Positions 20,757-28,864 of a stretch of DNA of 64,000 nucleotides are shown piece after piece; the first letter of the stretch is position 1, and every line of letters starts with the position of its first letter. The notes under the pieces were generated by a model. The model had not been told where the DNA came from, did not search any database, and saw nothing but the letters and a program-made list of their open reading frames with translations. Source of the DNA: Microbacterium terregens. GTDB taxonomy: Bacteria; Actinomycetota; Actinomycetes; Actinomycetales; Microbacteriaceae. The stretch covers positions 1,984,001-2,048,000 of the forward strand of contig NZ_BAAAWH010000001.1 in assembly GCF_039534975.1 (NCBI RefSeq), read 5' to 3'. The position numbers were made by a program, and so were the translations under genes.

Positions 20757-21475
20757 GGCGTGTAGTCCCGTCTGTTGCGAATTCCGACGGCCGTGACGAG
20801 CTCCGCCGCCGTCATCCCGGTGGCCGCGGTCCACTCCGCGAGAGACGGCGCCCCGAGGGCGGGGTCGCCGAAGAAGAGAACCTCATCGCCCCGCTGAACC
20901 CCCGCCGTGCCGACATCCACCACGCAGACGTCCATGGCGACCCGGCCGACGATCGGGCGCCGCTCCCCCGCGATCCGGACCGATGCGACATTGCCGAGGC
21001 CGCGTACGATGCCTTGGGCGTAGCCGCCGGTGACCAGGGCGACCGTGGTGTCCTCGGACGCACGATGGGTGAAGCCGTAGGACACCCCCTCCCCCGCGCG
21101 AAGGCGCTTGATGCTCAGCACCCAGCCGCTGAGGCTCAGCACGGGGGTGAAACCGGGACTGAGCCCGTACACCGCGTCCGGGTGGGAGCCGTCGCCGTCG
21201 AGCAGCCGCCGTGCAGGATCCACGATGCCCTCCAGCGTCGCCGCACCGATGTCGTCGACGAGCACCGCGGCTGCACCCGCACGCAGAGCGATCGGCGCGA
21301 CCACGCCCAGCCCGTGGCCCCATGCATCGGCCCGTACGTCGATCACGTCGCCGCGACCACTGGACAGCACGGCGCGCAGGTTCATGTCCAGCGCGAGGCG
21401 GGAGATTCGCACCGTCGGGGCTGTGCGTGAATCCGTGCCCGCGTCGGACGCGCGTCCAGGGATGCCGAAGGTCAC
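20753..21475 (-). CDS. Short alanine racemase-like protein: intact C-domain, truncated barrel, no PLP lysine
   Basis: A 240-residue protein. Residues 22-75 match the start of a racemase barrel, but the PLP-lysine motif reads VRADAWGHG with Arg48 (codon 21332-21334), and about 150 residues of barrel are absent. From about residue 101 (YGLSP) it is a normal alanine racemase C-domain: GVSYGFTHR with the catalytic-type Tyr133, GYAQG (usually GYADG), and IVGRVAMD. This is complementary to what its neighbour lacks. The frame is clean, without stops or frameshifts, so it is not simply a decayed gene. GTG at 21475 lies 7 bases after a TAGTCT -10 box (leaderless); an upstream ATG at 21523 would overlap the divergent gene. 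Confidence 0.85.
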   Translation of the reverse strand: MTFGIPGRASDAGTDSRTAPTVRISRLALDMNLRAVLSSGRGDVIDVRADAWGHGLGVVAPIALRAGAAAVLVDDIGAATLEGIVDPARRLLDGDGSHPDAVYGLSPGFTPVLSLSGWVLSIKRLRAGEGVSYGFTHRASEDTTVALVTGGYAQGIVRGLGNVASVRIAGERRPIVGRVAMDVCVVDVGTAGVQRGDEVLFFGDPALGAPSLAEWTAATGMTAAELVTAVGIRNRRDYTP

Positions 21476-21481
21476 GGCACC

Positions 21482-21488
21482 TAGACTA
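21482..21488. promoter_or_regulatory. Overlapping divergent -10 boxes (TAGACTA)
   Basis: The 7-mer reads TAGACT on the plus strand (21482-21487) and TAGTCT on the minus strand (21483-21488). The minus box sits 7 bases before the GTG of the short racemase-like gene. The plus box serves the ATP-grasp gene with a leader of about 28 nt. The two promoters would compete for polymerase. Confidence 0.5.
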
Positions 21489-21521
21489 TCCGGGGTCCTG
21501 TCCCCCACCCCCGGAGCACGC

Positions 21522-22544
21522 ATGCCACCTCAAGGCCTCGGCCTCGCGCCCCGCCTCCGCTATCTCGCCGGTCGAGCACGCCGCATCGACGTCGGTTCCG
21601 TCCTGGACCGGGCGAAGGAGGCGTCCGCCCTGCACGGCAAGTGGACCCCCGCGATCGTGGTCGACATGCTCTGGCAGGCGGGACTGCGCAACGTCGGCTT
21701 CCAGGACTACATCGACTACGACTTTGCGATCCTGAACCGCGCGGAGCGGGCGACGTACATGACGCACCCCGTGTCGAACCAGCTCTCGCAGAAGTACGAC
21801 GATCCCGCATTCCGGCACATCTTCCAGGACAAGGTCGAGTTCGACCGGGTCTTCAGCGAGCACCTGCACCGCGAGTGGATGGTCGTCGACGACGACAATG
21901 CCGACGACGTCCGCGCCTTCGCCGAGCGTCTAGGAACGATCGTGACGAAGGAGCCGGTCGGCCAAGCGGGCACGGGCGTGCATCGATACCACGCCGCCGA
22001 TATCGAGGATTGGGACGCGTTCCACCGCGGACTGCTCACGCGCGGCGAGCTGCTCATCGAAGAGGTGATCCTGCAGCACTCCGCCCTGGCGGCGGTGTGC
22101 CCAGGCACCGTCAACACCACCCGGATCACCGCATTCTTCGACGGGGAGAAGACGCACATCCTGGCCATCGCGCAGAAGTTCGGGCGCGGCGCGGTGAGCG
22201 ATCAGATGACCTTCGGCGGCTTCTACACGATGCTCGACGACGAGGGCCGCGCGATCGGGCCGGGCTACGACTCCCACGGCCACGTGCACGTGACCCATCC
22301 CGACTCGGGGTTCGTCATCGACCAGTTCCAGCTCCCCATGATGCAAGAGGTGCGCGCGTTCGTCGATCGCGTGGCGCGGGTGGTACCTCAGGTGCAGTAC
22401 GTCGGCTGGGACATCGTGGTCACGCCCGAGGGGCCCGTACTCGTCGAGGGCAACTGGGGTGCCGGCGTCTACGAGAACAAGCCGAGCGTCACCGGCATCC
22501 GCACCGGCCACAAGGCCCGCTATCGCGCGGCGATCGGGTTCTGA
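21522..22544 (+). CDS. ATP-grasp protein (sugar-transfer-associated type)
   Basis: A 340-residue protein of the ATP-grasp fold, closest by eye to the ATPgrasp_ST group found with cell-surface polysaccharide genes. Visible are VTKEPVGQAGTG (nucleotide-binding lysine and glycine loop, about residue 146), LIEEVILQH (hinge) and WDIVVTPEGPVLVEGN with the metal-binding Asp and Glu-x-Asn set (about 296-312). It would activate a carboxylate as an acyl phosphate and join it to an amine or similar; the substrate is unknown. ATG at 21522 has CGGAG 6 bases upstream. It is divergent from the racemase-like pair and overlaps the converging CofE-like gene by 25 bases. Confidence 0.8.
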   Translation: MPPQGLGLAPRLRYLAGRARRIDVGSVLDRAKEASALHGKWTPAIVVDMLWQAGLRNVGFQDYIDYDFAILNRAERATYMTHPVSNQLSQKYDDPAFRHIFQDKVEFDRVFSEHLHREWMVVDDDNADDVRAFAERLGTIVTKEPVGQAGTGVHRYHAADIEDWDAFHRGLLTRGELLIEEVILQHSALAAVCPGTVNTTRITAFFDGEKTHILAIAQKFGRGAVSDQMTFGGFYTMLDDEGRAIGPGYDSHGHVHVTHPDSGFVIDQFQLPMMQEVRAFVDRVARVVPQVQYVGWDIVVTPEGPVLVEGNWGAGVYENKPSVTGIRTGHKARYRAAIGF

Positions 22545-23236
22545 CCCTCGCGAACGATGCCCAGAGGCGTCGACTGATGACCCTGACCCAGCGGATTGTC
22601 CTTCAGGATGGCAAGCAGGCGCTTGTCGCCCGCCTTGTCCAGCGTGGAGCCGAGGATGTTGCCGCCGAGGTCGTTGATGTCGACCACCGCGACCTCGGCG
22701 ATGCCGCCCAGCAGCGCCTTGACATGCTGCGCGACCTCGCGCGGACGGTCCGGGCCCAGCACGACGGCCCGGTTGTAGGGCGGGATCGTGCCCCCAGTGG
22801 GTCCGTCGATCGCGCGGGCCTTATCGCCCGCGATGCGGTAGAAATCGCCCTTGCGGCCGAACGCCTTGGTGATCGCTGACACCGCGGCGGCGACGAGGAT
22901 GCGGGGCGTCCCGCACTCGCGCAGGGCCATCTCCATCGTCTCGGGCATGCCGAGCCCGATCCCATACGGAGTCCGCGTCACATACTTCGACAGGAACAGC
23001 GCGAGCCGCCGAGGATGAATCTCCTCGAGCGGGTAGGAGCGTCCCTGGGTGATTGCCACGATCTTCTCGGTCACGAAGAAGAGATCGCCGGGCTCCACGA
23101 CGTTCGTCGCGTATTCGCGGATGAACGCGTCCAGGTCGTCTCCGGGCATCACCACGCGCGTTCGGATGGGAATCCGCGAATACGAGGTCCCGTCGAGCTC
23201 GACCGTCAGCGCCTTGCCGTCGTTGGCTTCGGCCAT
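22520..23236 (-). CDS. CofE-like protein (coenzyme F420-0:L-glutamate ligase family)
   Basis: A 238-residue protein of the F420_ligase (PF01996) family, which in archaea and mycobacteria (CofE, N-terminal half of FbiB) adds glutamates to F420-0 using GTP. Supporting blocks are the early VVMPGDDLDAFI, DLFFVTEKIVAITQGR, and the late AEVAVVDINDLGGNILG. No other F420 biosynthesis gene is in the window, so another substrate is possible. ATG at 23236 shares one base with the rpoD stop; GTG at 23239 is an alternative. Translationally coupled to rpoD, an unusual partner. Confidence 0.75.
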   Translation of the reverse strand: MAEANDGKALTVELDGTSYSRIPIRTRVVMPGDDLDAFIREYATNVVEPGDLFFVTEKIVAITQGRSYPLEEIHPRRLALFLSKYVTRTPYGIGLGMPETMEMALRECGTPRILVAAAVSAITKAFGRKGDFYRIAGDKARAIDGPTGGTIPPYNRAVVLGPDRPREVAQHVKALLGGIAEVAVVDINDLGGNILGSTLDKAGDKRLLAILKDNPLGQGHQSTPLGIVREGQNPIAAR

Positions 23237-24702
23237 CACTCGAGATAGTCCCGCAGGGACTGCGAACGCGACGGGTGACGCAGCTTGGCCATCGTCTTCG
23301 ACTCGATCTGGCGGATCCGCTCGCGCGTGACGCCGAACGTGTCGCCGATCTGGTCGAGTGTCTTGGGCTGGCCGTCGCCGAGTCCGAAGCGCATCCGGAT
23401 GACACCGGCCTCGCGCTCGGAGAGCGAGTCCAGCAGCGACTCGAGCTGGCGCTGCAGCATCGTGAAGCCCACTGCGTCGGCCGGAACCCCGGCCTCGGTG
23501 TCCTCGATGAGGTCACCGAACTCGCTGTCGCCGTCCTCGCCGAGGGGGGTGTGCAGCGAGATCGGCTCGCGACCGTACTTCTGCACTTCGATGACCTTCT
23601 CGGGGGTCATATCCAGTTCACGGCTGAGCTCTTCGGGCGTGGGCTCGCGGCCCAGATCCTGCAGCATCTGGCGCTGCACGCGGGCCAGCTTGTTGATGAC
23701 CTCGACCATGTGGACCGGGATGCGGATCGTACGGGCCTGGTCGGCCATGGCGCGAGTGATCGCCTGCCGGATCCACCACGTGGCATACGTCGAGAACTTG
23801 AAGCCCTTGGTGTAGTCGAACTTCTCCACCGCGCGGATCAGACCGAGGTTGCCCTCCTGAATGAGATCCAGGAACTGCATGCCGCGGCCGGTGTAGCGCT
23901 TGGCGAGTGAGACCACCAGGCGAAGGTTCGCGCCCAGCAGGTGCGACTTCGCGCGCTGACCATCGCGGGCGACCCACTGCAGGTCGAGCCCGACCTGGTT
24001 GGACTTCTCCGCAGCCGTCATGTGCGACAGCTTCTCCTCGGCGAACAGACCCGCCTCGATCCGCATTGCGAGCTCGACCTCTTCGGCCGCGTTCAACAGC
24101 GGGACCTTGCCGATCTGCTTCAGGTAGTCCTTGACCGGGTCCGCCGTGGCTCCCGTGATCATCGTCGAGTAGACCGGGACGTCCTCGTCGTCCGACGAGG
24201 AGATGACGATGGCACCCGTGGGCAGCGGCTCCGTGAAGGCCGGCTTCGTGGTCTCTTCGTCTTCGTCTTCCTCTTCGGCCTCGGCTGTGTCGGCTTCGGG
24301 CTCGACGACGGCAGCGGCTTTCGCCTTGCCACGGGCCGCGGCGCGAGGCTTCACGACCGCCTCGACGGTGTCGTCCAGGACGGCGTCGTCTTCGATCTCT
24401 ACGTCGTCGATCTCCACGTCGTCGGGAAGCTCGGCGGCGGCGACGTCGTCGGTCACCTTCGATGCGCGGGACTTGGCCGTCGCCTTCGGTGCAGCCTTGG
24501 CGGCGGTCTTCGCCGGCGCCTTGGCCGCAGTCTTGGCGGCGGTGGACTTCGCAGCCGCCGTCTTGGCGGCGGTCGTCTTGGCGGCGGCCGGCTTCGTCGC
24601 CGCCTTCTTCGTGGTCGTCGTGGTGGACTCGTCCGCGGGAGCGACCGCCGCGGCATCCTTCGCGCTGCTAGCGCGTGTTGTGGTCTTCGTGCCTGAGGTC
24701 AC
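23236..24702 (-). CDS. rpoD: Primary RNA polymerase sigma factor (SigA/RpoD)
   Basis: The 488-residue principal sigma-70 factor. The first about 150 residues are low-complexity: Ala/Lys/Thr repeats, then an acidic stretch, as in actinobacterial HrdB/SigA. Region 1.2 starts at [11 protein letters not shown], region 2 contains [14 protein letters not shown] and [13 protein letters not shown], and region 4.2 ends with [21 protein letters not shown], the -35 recognition helix. GTG at 24702 has AAAGG upstream. A TTGACA at 24773-24778 (minus strand) may be its -35, but no clear -10 is seen at normal spacing. It is followed directly by the CofE-like gene. Confidence 0.97.
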   Translation of the reverse strand: MTSGTKTTTRASSAKDAAAVAPADESTTTTTKKAATKPAAAKTTAAKTAAAKSTAAKTAAKAPAKTAAKAAPKATAKSRASKVTDDVAAAELPDDVEIDDVEIEDDAVLDDTVEAVVKPRAAARGKAKAAAVVEPEADTAEAEEEDEDEETTKPAFTEPLPTGAIVISSSDDEDVPVYSTMITGATADPVKDYLKQIGKVPLLNAAEEVELAMRIEAGLFAEEKLSHMTAAEKSNQVGLDLQWVARDGQRAKSHLLGANLRLVVSLAKRYTGRGMQFLDLIQEGNLGLIRAVEKFDYTKGFKFSTYATWWIRQAITRAMADQARTIRIPVHMVEVINKLARVQRQMLQDLGREPTPEELSRELDMTPEKVIEVQKYGREPISLHTPLGEDGDSEFGDLIEDTEAGVPADAVGFTMLQRQLESLLDSLSEREAGVIRMRFGLGDGQPKTLDQIGDTFGVTRERIRQIESKTMAKLRHPSRSQSLRDYLE

Positions 24703-24922
24703 GGTACGCCTTTCACCAGCGGGAACGTGTGTCGTCCGTCCCCCGGTAGATTTCGGACACTAGTAAGACCCTTGTCAAGTCCCGACTCTGCAGAGAATGC
24801 CTCACAGAGCCGGTTGACAACGGGCCAGGTCATCTATTGTCGCACATCCGTCGCACACATCCGACGTGTACGACCGACACATCTGATGCAACGCCGCGGG
24901 CACCGTGCGCATTCCGCCGGCC

Positions 24923-25846
24923 TCAGGCCCCGCGCTTCTCGTCGTCGCCCGTGGGGCGGGTCGCGAGGAACCTCTCCAGCTCCGCCGCCAGCTCGTCAGC
25001 GCTCGGCAGGTCACCCGTATGGATCATCGGCGACCCCAGCGTCGAGCCCGCCATGTACGCGTCGTAGCGCTCCTCGAGTCCCTGCACCATGCGCGACAGC
25101 TCATCGCTGCCCGCAACCTGTTGGTCGACTTTGGCCAGGTACTCCCTGTTCTCCTCCCGCAGGTCGTCCCCGGCGAAGATCAGTCCTGTCGCCACGGTGA
25201 GGCTGTCCAGCCCGGCAAGAGCGGCGGCGGGGTACTCGGTGTCCCCCAGGTAATGGGGCACGAGCAGGACGAAGCCGGCCACCAGCGCACCCGCCTCGGC
25301 GAAACGATATTCCAGCAGGTGTCCCGCCGTCGCCGGCACCTGAGTGTGCGGCTGCCAAACCGAGTGCGCCTCGGTGAGTTCGCCGCGGGTGCCGCTGACC
25401 GTCGTGCCGATCGGGCGGGTGTGCGGAACCGGCATGGGTATCGCGTGCACCCAGGTGATGGTCTTCACGTCATAGGCGGCAGCGAAGTCCAGCACGGCGT
25501 CGGTGAACGCGTCCCACGCGAAGTCCGGTTCGTAGCCGGCCAGCGTCAGGAAAGGCTGGCCGAGCGAGTCATGCGCGAAGGAGAGTTCCAGTCGGGGCGG
25601 ACGGTAGTCGGTGAGATGGTCCTGGTCGAAGGAGATGAGCGGGCGTCGCGCCCGGTAGTCCAGGAGCACGTCGTTGGAGAAGACGGCCAGAGGCGTGGGC
25701 TCCAGATCATCGCGGAAGTAATCGACCATGCGGCTGACTGCGCTGCCGGCGTCGGTGAAACCCGTGAGCGCGATCACGAGGGGAAGCCCTCGTGGAATCG
25801 GCGGAGCGGATGCCACGCGCTCATAGAGCGGAGCGGATTGAGCCAT
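24923..25846 (-). CDS. PAC2 family protein
   Basis: A 307-residue PAC2-fold protein (Rv2714 type). The PAC2 family includes archaeal and eukaryotic proteasome assembly chaperones, but the role in bacteria is not settled. Visible landmarks: VIALTGFTDAGSAVSRM, the RRPLISFDQDHLTDY block and a C-terminal acidic helix (SADELAAELERFL). The ATG at 25846 has no Shine-Dalgarno site but has TAGCAT 6 bases upstream, so the mRNA is probably leaderless. It lies upstream of rpoD in the same direction with a 220-nt gap that must contain the rpoD promoter. Confidence 0.9.
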   Translation of the reverse strand: MAQSAPLYERVASAPPIPRGLPLVIALTGFTDAGSAVSRMVDYFRDDLEPTPLAVFSNDVLLDYRARRPLISFDQDHLTDYRPPRLELSFAHDSLGQPFLTLAGYEPDFAWDAFTDAVLDFAAAYDVKTITWVHAIPMPVPHTRPIGTTVSGTRGELTEAHSVWQPHTQVPATAGHLLEYRFAEAGALVAGFVLLVPHYLGDTEYPAAALAGLDSLTVATGLIFAGDDLREENREYLAKVDQQVAGSDELSRMVQGLEERYDAYMAGSTLGSPMIHTGDLPSADELAAELERFLATRPTGDDEKRGA

Positions 25847-25852
25847 GCACCC

Positions 25853-25858
25853 ATGCTA
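25853..25858 (-). promoter_or_regulatory. Leaderless -10 box (TAGCAT) for the PAC2 gene
   Basis: TAGCAT followed by 6 nt and the PAC2 ATG, which puts the expected transcription start at the start codon. Confidence 0.55.
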
Positions 25859-25926
25859 CGAGTCGCGTCCCGCCGCGCGGGCCGTGGGCATCCCGCTCAG
25901 AGCGAACAGAGCGACGGGCCCGAACC

Positions 25927-25932
25927 TAGGAT
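25927..25932 (+). promoter_or_regulatory. Leaderless -10 box (TAGGAT) for pepA
   Basis: TAGGAT followed by 7 nt and the pepA ATG at 25940. This spacing favours that ATG over the in-frame ATG at 25931, which overlaps the box. Confidence 0.55.
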
Positions 25933-25939
25933 GGAGTCC

Positions 25940-27418
25940 ATGTCGTTTCCTGACCTCGAATTCAGCACCGCTCCGATCCGAGAGTCCGACTCGGACGCCA
26001 TCCTGCTGGCATTGCCCTCGCTCGACTCCGACGAGGCCCCCGGTCTGGACGACTGGCCCGGGCTCGCAGCGGCGCTGACAGCGGTCGGCTTCACCGGTGC
26101 GGCATCCTCCTACCAGCGCGTCTACGCGCCCGAGAGCACGTCGCTTCCGCTCTCGGTGGTGGGAATCGGCGCCCATGCCGACTCCGCGGCGGTCAGGGAT
26201 GCCGTGGGAACCGGCATCCGCACCCTCACCGGGTTCGGCACGGTCAGCGTCGGCGTGCTCGCGGATGATCCCGACCTGTGGCGTGCCGCAGCGGAGGGCG
26301 CCACGCTCGGGGGGTATCGCTTCGCGGGCTACAAGACCGAGGCTCCGAAGGATCGCGCGGCGCGGGTCGTCGTCCACGGCTCGGTGAAGGCGGACGAGGG
26401 CGAACTCGCCGCGATCACCGCCGCTGCCGATGCCGTGGCACTCGTGAAGGACCTCGTCTCCATCCCGGCGGAGTGGCTCGGACCCGCTGACTTCGCGGAG
26501 CGCGCCGCCGCCGCTGTCGCCGATCTGCCGGTCAGCGTCGAGGTCCTCGACGAGGCGGCCCTTCGCGCCGGCGGCTACGGGGGCATCCTCGGAGTCGGGC
26601 AGGGATCTGACCGACCGCCCCGCCTGGTGCGACTCGACTATGCACCGGCCGGCGCGTCACGGCATGTCGCCCTCGTCGGGAAAGGCATCACGTTCGACAC
26701 CGGCGGCCTGTCGCTCAAGCCGGCCGCGTCGATGGTGGGCATGAAATATGACATGTGCGGGGCGGCCACGGCGTTGAGCGTGCTCCGGGCCGTCGCCACT
26801 CTCGGACTGCCGGTGCGCGTCACGGCGTGGCTGTGCGTCGCCGACAACATGCCTTCCGGCCGCGCAACCCGCCCGGGCGATGTGCTGCGCATGCTGGATG
26901 GCACAACGGTCGAGGTGCTCAACACCGACGCGGAGGGCCGTGTCGTCCTCGCGGATGGCCTCGTGGCCGCCAGTCGGGAGCACCCGGACGTCATCGTCGA
27001 CGTCGCCACGCTCACCGGCGCGATCACGACCGCCCTCGGCACGCGGCACACGGGTGTGATGGGTGAGGATGCCGCGGTCGCCGCCTACCTGTCCGCGGCG
27101 GAGCAGGCCGGGGAACTGGCATGGTCGCTCCCGCTCCCGGCGCACATGGTCGACGAGCTGGACTCCCCCATCGCGGATCTGCAGAACGCGAAGATCGGAG
27201 ATCCGGCCGGCGGGTCGCTGTTCGCCGGTCTGTTCCTCAGGCACTTCGTCGGCCGCGTCTCGGAAGAGGCGGATGCGCCGCGCATCCCCTGGGTGCATCT
27301 GGACATCGCCGGTGTCGGGATGAACAAGGGGTCGGGTTACGGGTTCACCGACAAGGGACCGACCGGGGCGACCGTGCGGTCCTTGATCCGCTTCGTCGCC
27401 GGTGAGGAGACGCGATGA
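25940..27418 (+). CDS. pepA: Leucyl aminopeptidase (M17)
   Basis: A 492-residue M17 cytosol aminopeptidase that removes N-terminal residues from peptides using two metal ions. The C-terminal catalytic domain shows GKGITFDTGGLSLKP (metal-binding Lys and Asp), the Lys/Asp pair in MVGMKYDMCGAA and the signature NTDAEGRVVLADG. The N-terminal domain is divergent, as usual. The start follows a leaderless -10. A much longer frame upstream runs through antisense PAC2 sequence and is not used. The stop overlaps the lpdA start (ATGA). In mycobacteria pepB is likewise close to the dlaT gene. Confidence 0.95.
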   Translation: MSFPDLEFSTAPIRESDSDAILLALPSLDSDEAPGLDDWPGLAAALTAVGFTGAASSYQRVYAPESTSLPLSVVGIGAHADSAAVRDAVGTGIRTLTGFGTVSVGVLADDPDLWRAAAEGATLGGYRFAGYKTEAPKDRAARVVVHGSVKADEGELAAITAAADAVALVKDLVSIPAEWLGPADFAERAAAAVADLPVSVEVLDEAALRAGGYGGILGVGQGSDRPPRLVRLDYAPAGASRHVALVGKGITFDTGGLSLKPAASMVGMKYDMCGAATALSVLRAVATLGLPVRVTAWLCVADNMPSGRATRPGDVLRMLDGTTVEVLNTDAEGRVVLADGLVAASREHPDVIVDVATLTGAITTALGTRHTGVMGEDAAVAAYLSAAEQAGELAWSLPLPAHMVDELDSPIADLQNAKIGDPAGGSLFAGLFLRHFVGRVSEEADAPRIPWVHLDIAGVGMNKGSGYGFTDKGPTGATVRSLIRFVAGEETR

Positions 27419-28788
27419 CCGAGCACCACTTCGACCTCGTCGTACTCGGAGGAGGCAGCGGCGGTTATGCGGCGGCCCTTCGTGCCGCTGAGCTGGGCAA
27501 GTCCGTCGCCCTTGTCGAGAAGGACAAGGTGGGCGGGACCTGCCTGCACCGCGGCTGCATCCCCACGAAGGCTCTGCTTCACGCCGCAGAGGTGGCGGAC
27601 CTGACCCGGGATGCCTGGAGCGTGGGCATCCGCGCGACACTGGAAGGCGTCGATGCCGACGGGGTGCGCGCGTACCGGGAAGGCATCGTCGCCAAGAAGT
27701 ACAAGGGACTGGAAGGTCTCATCAAGGCCCGTGGGATCACCGTCGTGGCCGGTGCGGGCGTCCTCGAGTCCGGACCCGCCGTCCGCGTCGGAGACGACCT
27801 CTACCGAGGCACCGATGTGGTGCTCGCGACCGGATCCTACAGCCGCACGCTGCCGGGCCTGGAGATCGGCGGCCGCATCCTCACGAGCGAGCAGGCGCTG
27901 GAACTGCCCGACATCCCGCAGAGCGTCCTCATCCTCGGCGGCGGTGTCATCGGCGTCGAATTCGCCAGCGTGTGGCGCTCGTTCGGTGCCGACGTGACGA
28001 TCGTCGAGGCGCTGGATCATCTCGTCCCGAACGAGGACGTCGCGATGAGCAAAGCGCTGGAGCGGGCGTTCCGCAAACGCGGGATCGCGTCGTCGCTGGG
28101 TGTGCGCTTCGCCGGTGCGACCCAGACTGATGAGGCCGTGACGGTGACGCTCGAGAACGGAACGTCGTTCCAGGCCGACTATCTCCTCGTCGCCGTGGGC
28201 CGAGGCCCGGTGACCGCCGATCTGGGCTACGAGGAGAGCGGGATCGTGCTCGACCGTGGCTTCGTCACGACGGATGACCGACTGCGCACCGGTGCGGCGC
28301 ACGTGTGGGCGGTAGGCGACATCGTCCCCGGGCTGCAGCTCGCGCACCGCGGGTTCCAGCAGGGCATCTTCGTCGCCGAGGAGATCGCCGGGCTCCACCC
28401 CGTCCTGGTCCCCGACACGCAGATCCCCAAGGTCACCTACAGCCACCCCGAGGTGGCCTCGGTCGGCCTGACCGAGGCTCAGGCCGTCGCGGCGAACGGG
28501 GCGGATGAGGTCGTCGCGTACGAGTACAACCTGGCCGGCAACGGCAAGAGCGAGATCCTCGGCACCGCCGGGCTCGTGAAGGTCGTCCGTCGCAAGGATG
28601 GGCCCGTGATCGGCGTCCACCTGGTCGGGGACCGGGTCGGCGAGCTGATCGCAGAAGGACAGCTCGCCGTGGGCTGGGAGGCTCACCCCGAAGACATCGC
28701 ACCGTTCATCCACGCGCACCCGACGCAGAGCGAGGCGCTCGGCGAGGCGTTCCTCGCCCTGTCCGGCAAACCGCTGCACACCCTCTGA
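27415..28788 (+). CDS. lpdA: Dihydrolipoyl dehydrogenase (E3)
   Basis: A 457-residue FAD enzyme that reoxidises dihydrolipoamide in pyruvate and 2-oxoglutarate dehydrogenase complexes, making NADH. It has the FAD Rossmann motif VVLGGGSGGYAA (9-20), redox pair Cys43/Cys48 in GGTCLHRGCIP, the NAD motif ILGGGVIGVEFASVW and the C-terminal catalytic HAHPTQSE. It is coupled to pepA by a 4-base overlap and followed 76 bases later by the E2 gene, so E3 and E2 are probably expressed together. Confidence 0.97.
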   Translation: MTEHHFDLVVLGGGSGGYAAALRAAELGKSVALVEKDKVGGTCLHRGCIPTKALLHAAEVADLTRDAWSVGIRATLEGVDADGVRAYREGIVAKKYKGLEGLIKARGITVVAGAGVLESGPAVRVGDDLYRGTDVVLATGSYSRTLPGLEIGGRILTSEQALELPDIPQSVLILGGGVIGVEFASVWRSFGADVTIVEALDHLVPNEDVAMSKALERAFRKRGIASSLGVRFAGATQTDEAVTVTLENGTSFQADYLLVAVGRGPVTADLGYEESGIVLDRGFVTTDDRLRTGAAHVWAVGDIVPGLQLAHRGFQQGIFVAEEIAGLHPVLVPDTQIPKVTYSHPEVASVGLTEAQAVAANGADEVVAYEYNLAGNGKSEILGTAGLVKVVRRKDGPVIGVHLVGDRVGELIAEGQLAVGWEAHPEDIAPFIHAHPTQSEALGEAFLALSGKPLHTL

Positions 28789-28864
28789 CCGCTCCCCGCG
28801 GCGCGAGGACACCACGGCATCACTAAGCTAGAAACGACATCGGCATTCTGAAGGAGTCATGCAC

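Noticed and set aside
20753..21475. The short racemase-like gene as a pseudogene
   Set aside because: The frame is clean, the C-domain motifs are intact, it has a promoter box, and it is coupled to the next gene. Loss is limited to one coherent part of the barrel.
24450..24680. Repetitive Ala/Lys/Thr coding stretch
   Set aside because: It is the low-complexity N-terminus of actinobacterial SigA, not a satellite repeat or a CRISPR-like array.
24814..24840. TTGACA followed by TATTGT on the plus strand
   Set aside because: The spacer of 15 nt is short, and no plus-strand gene starts downstream; the region is between two minus-strand genes.
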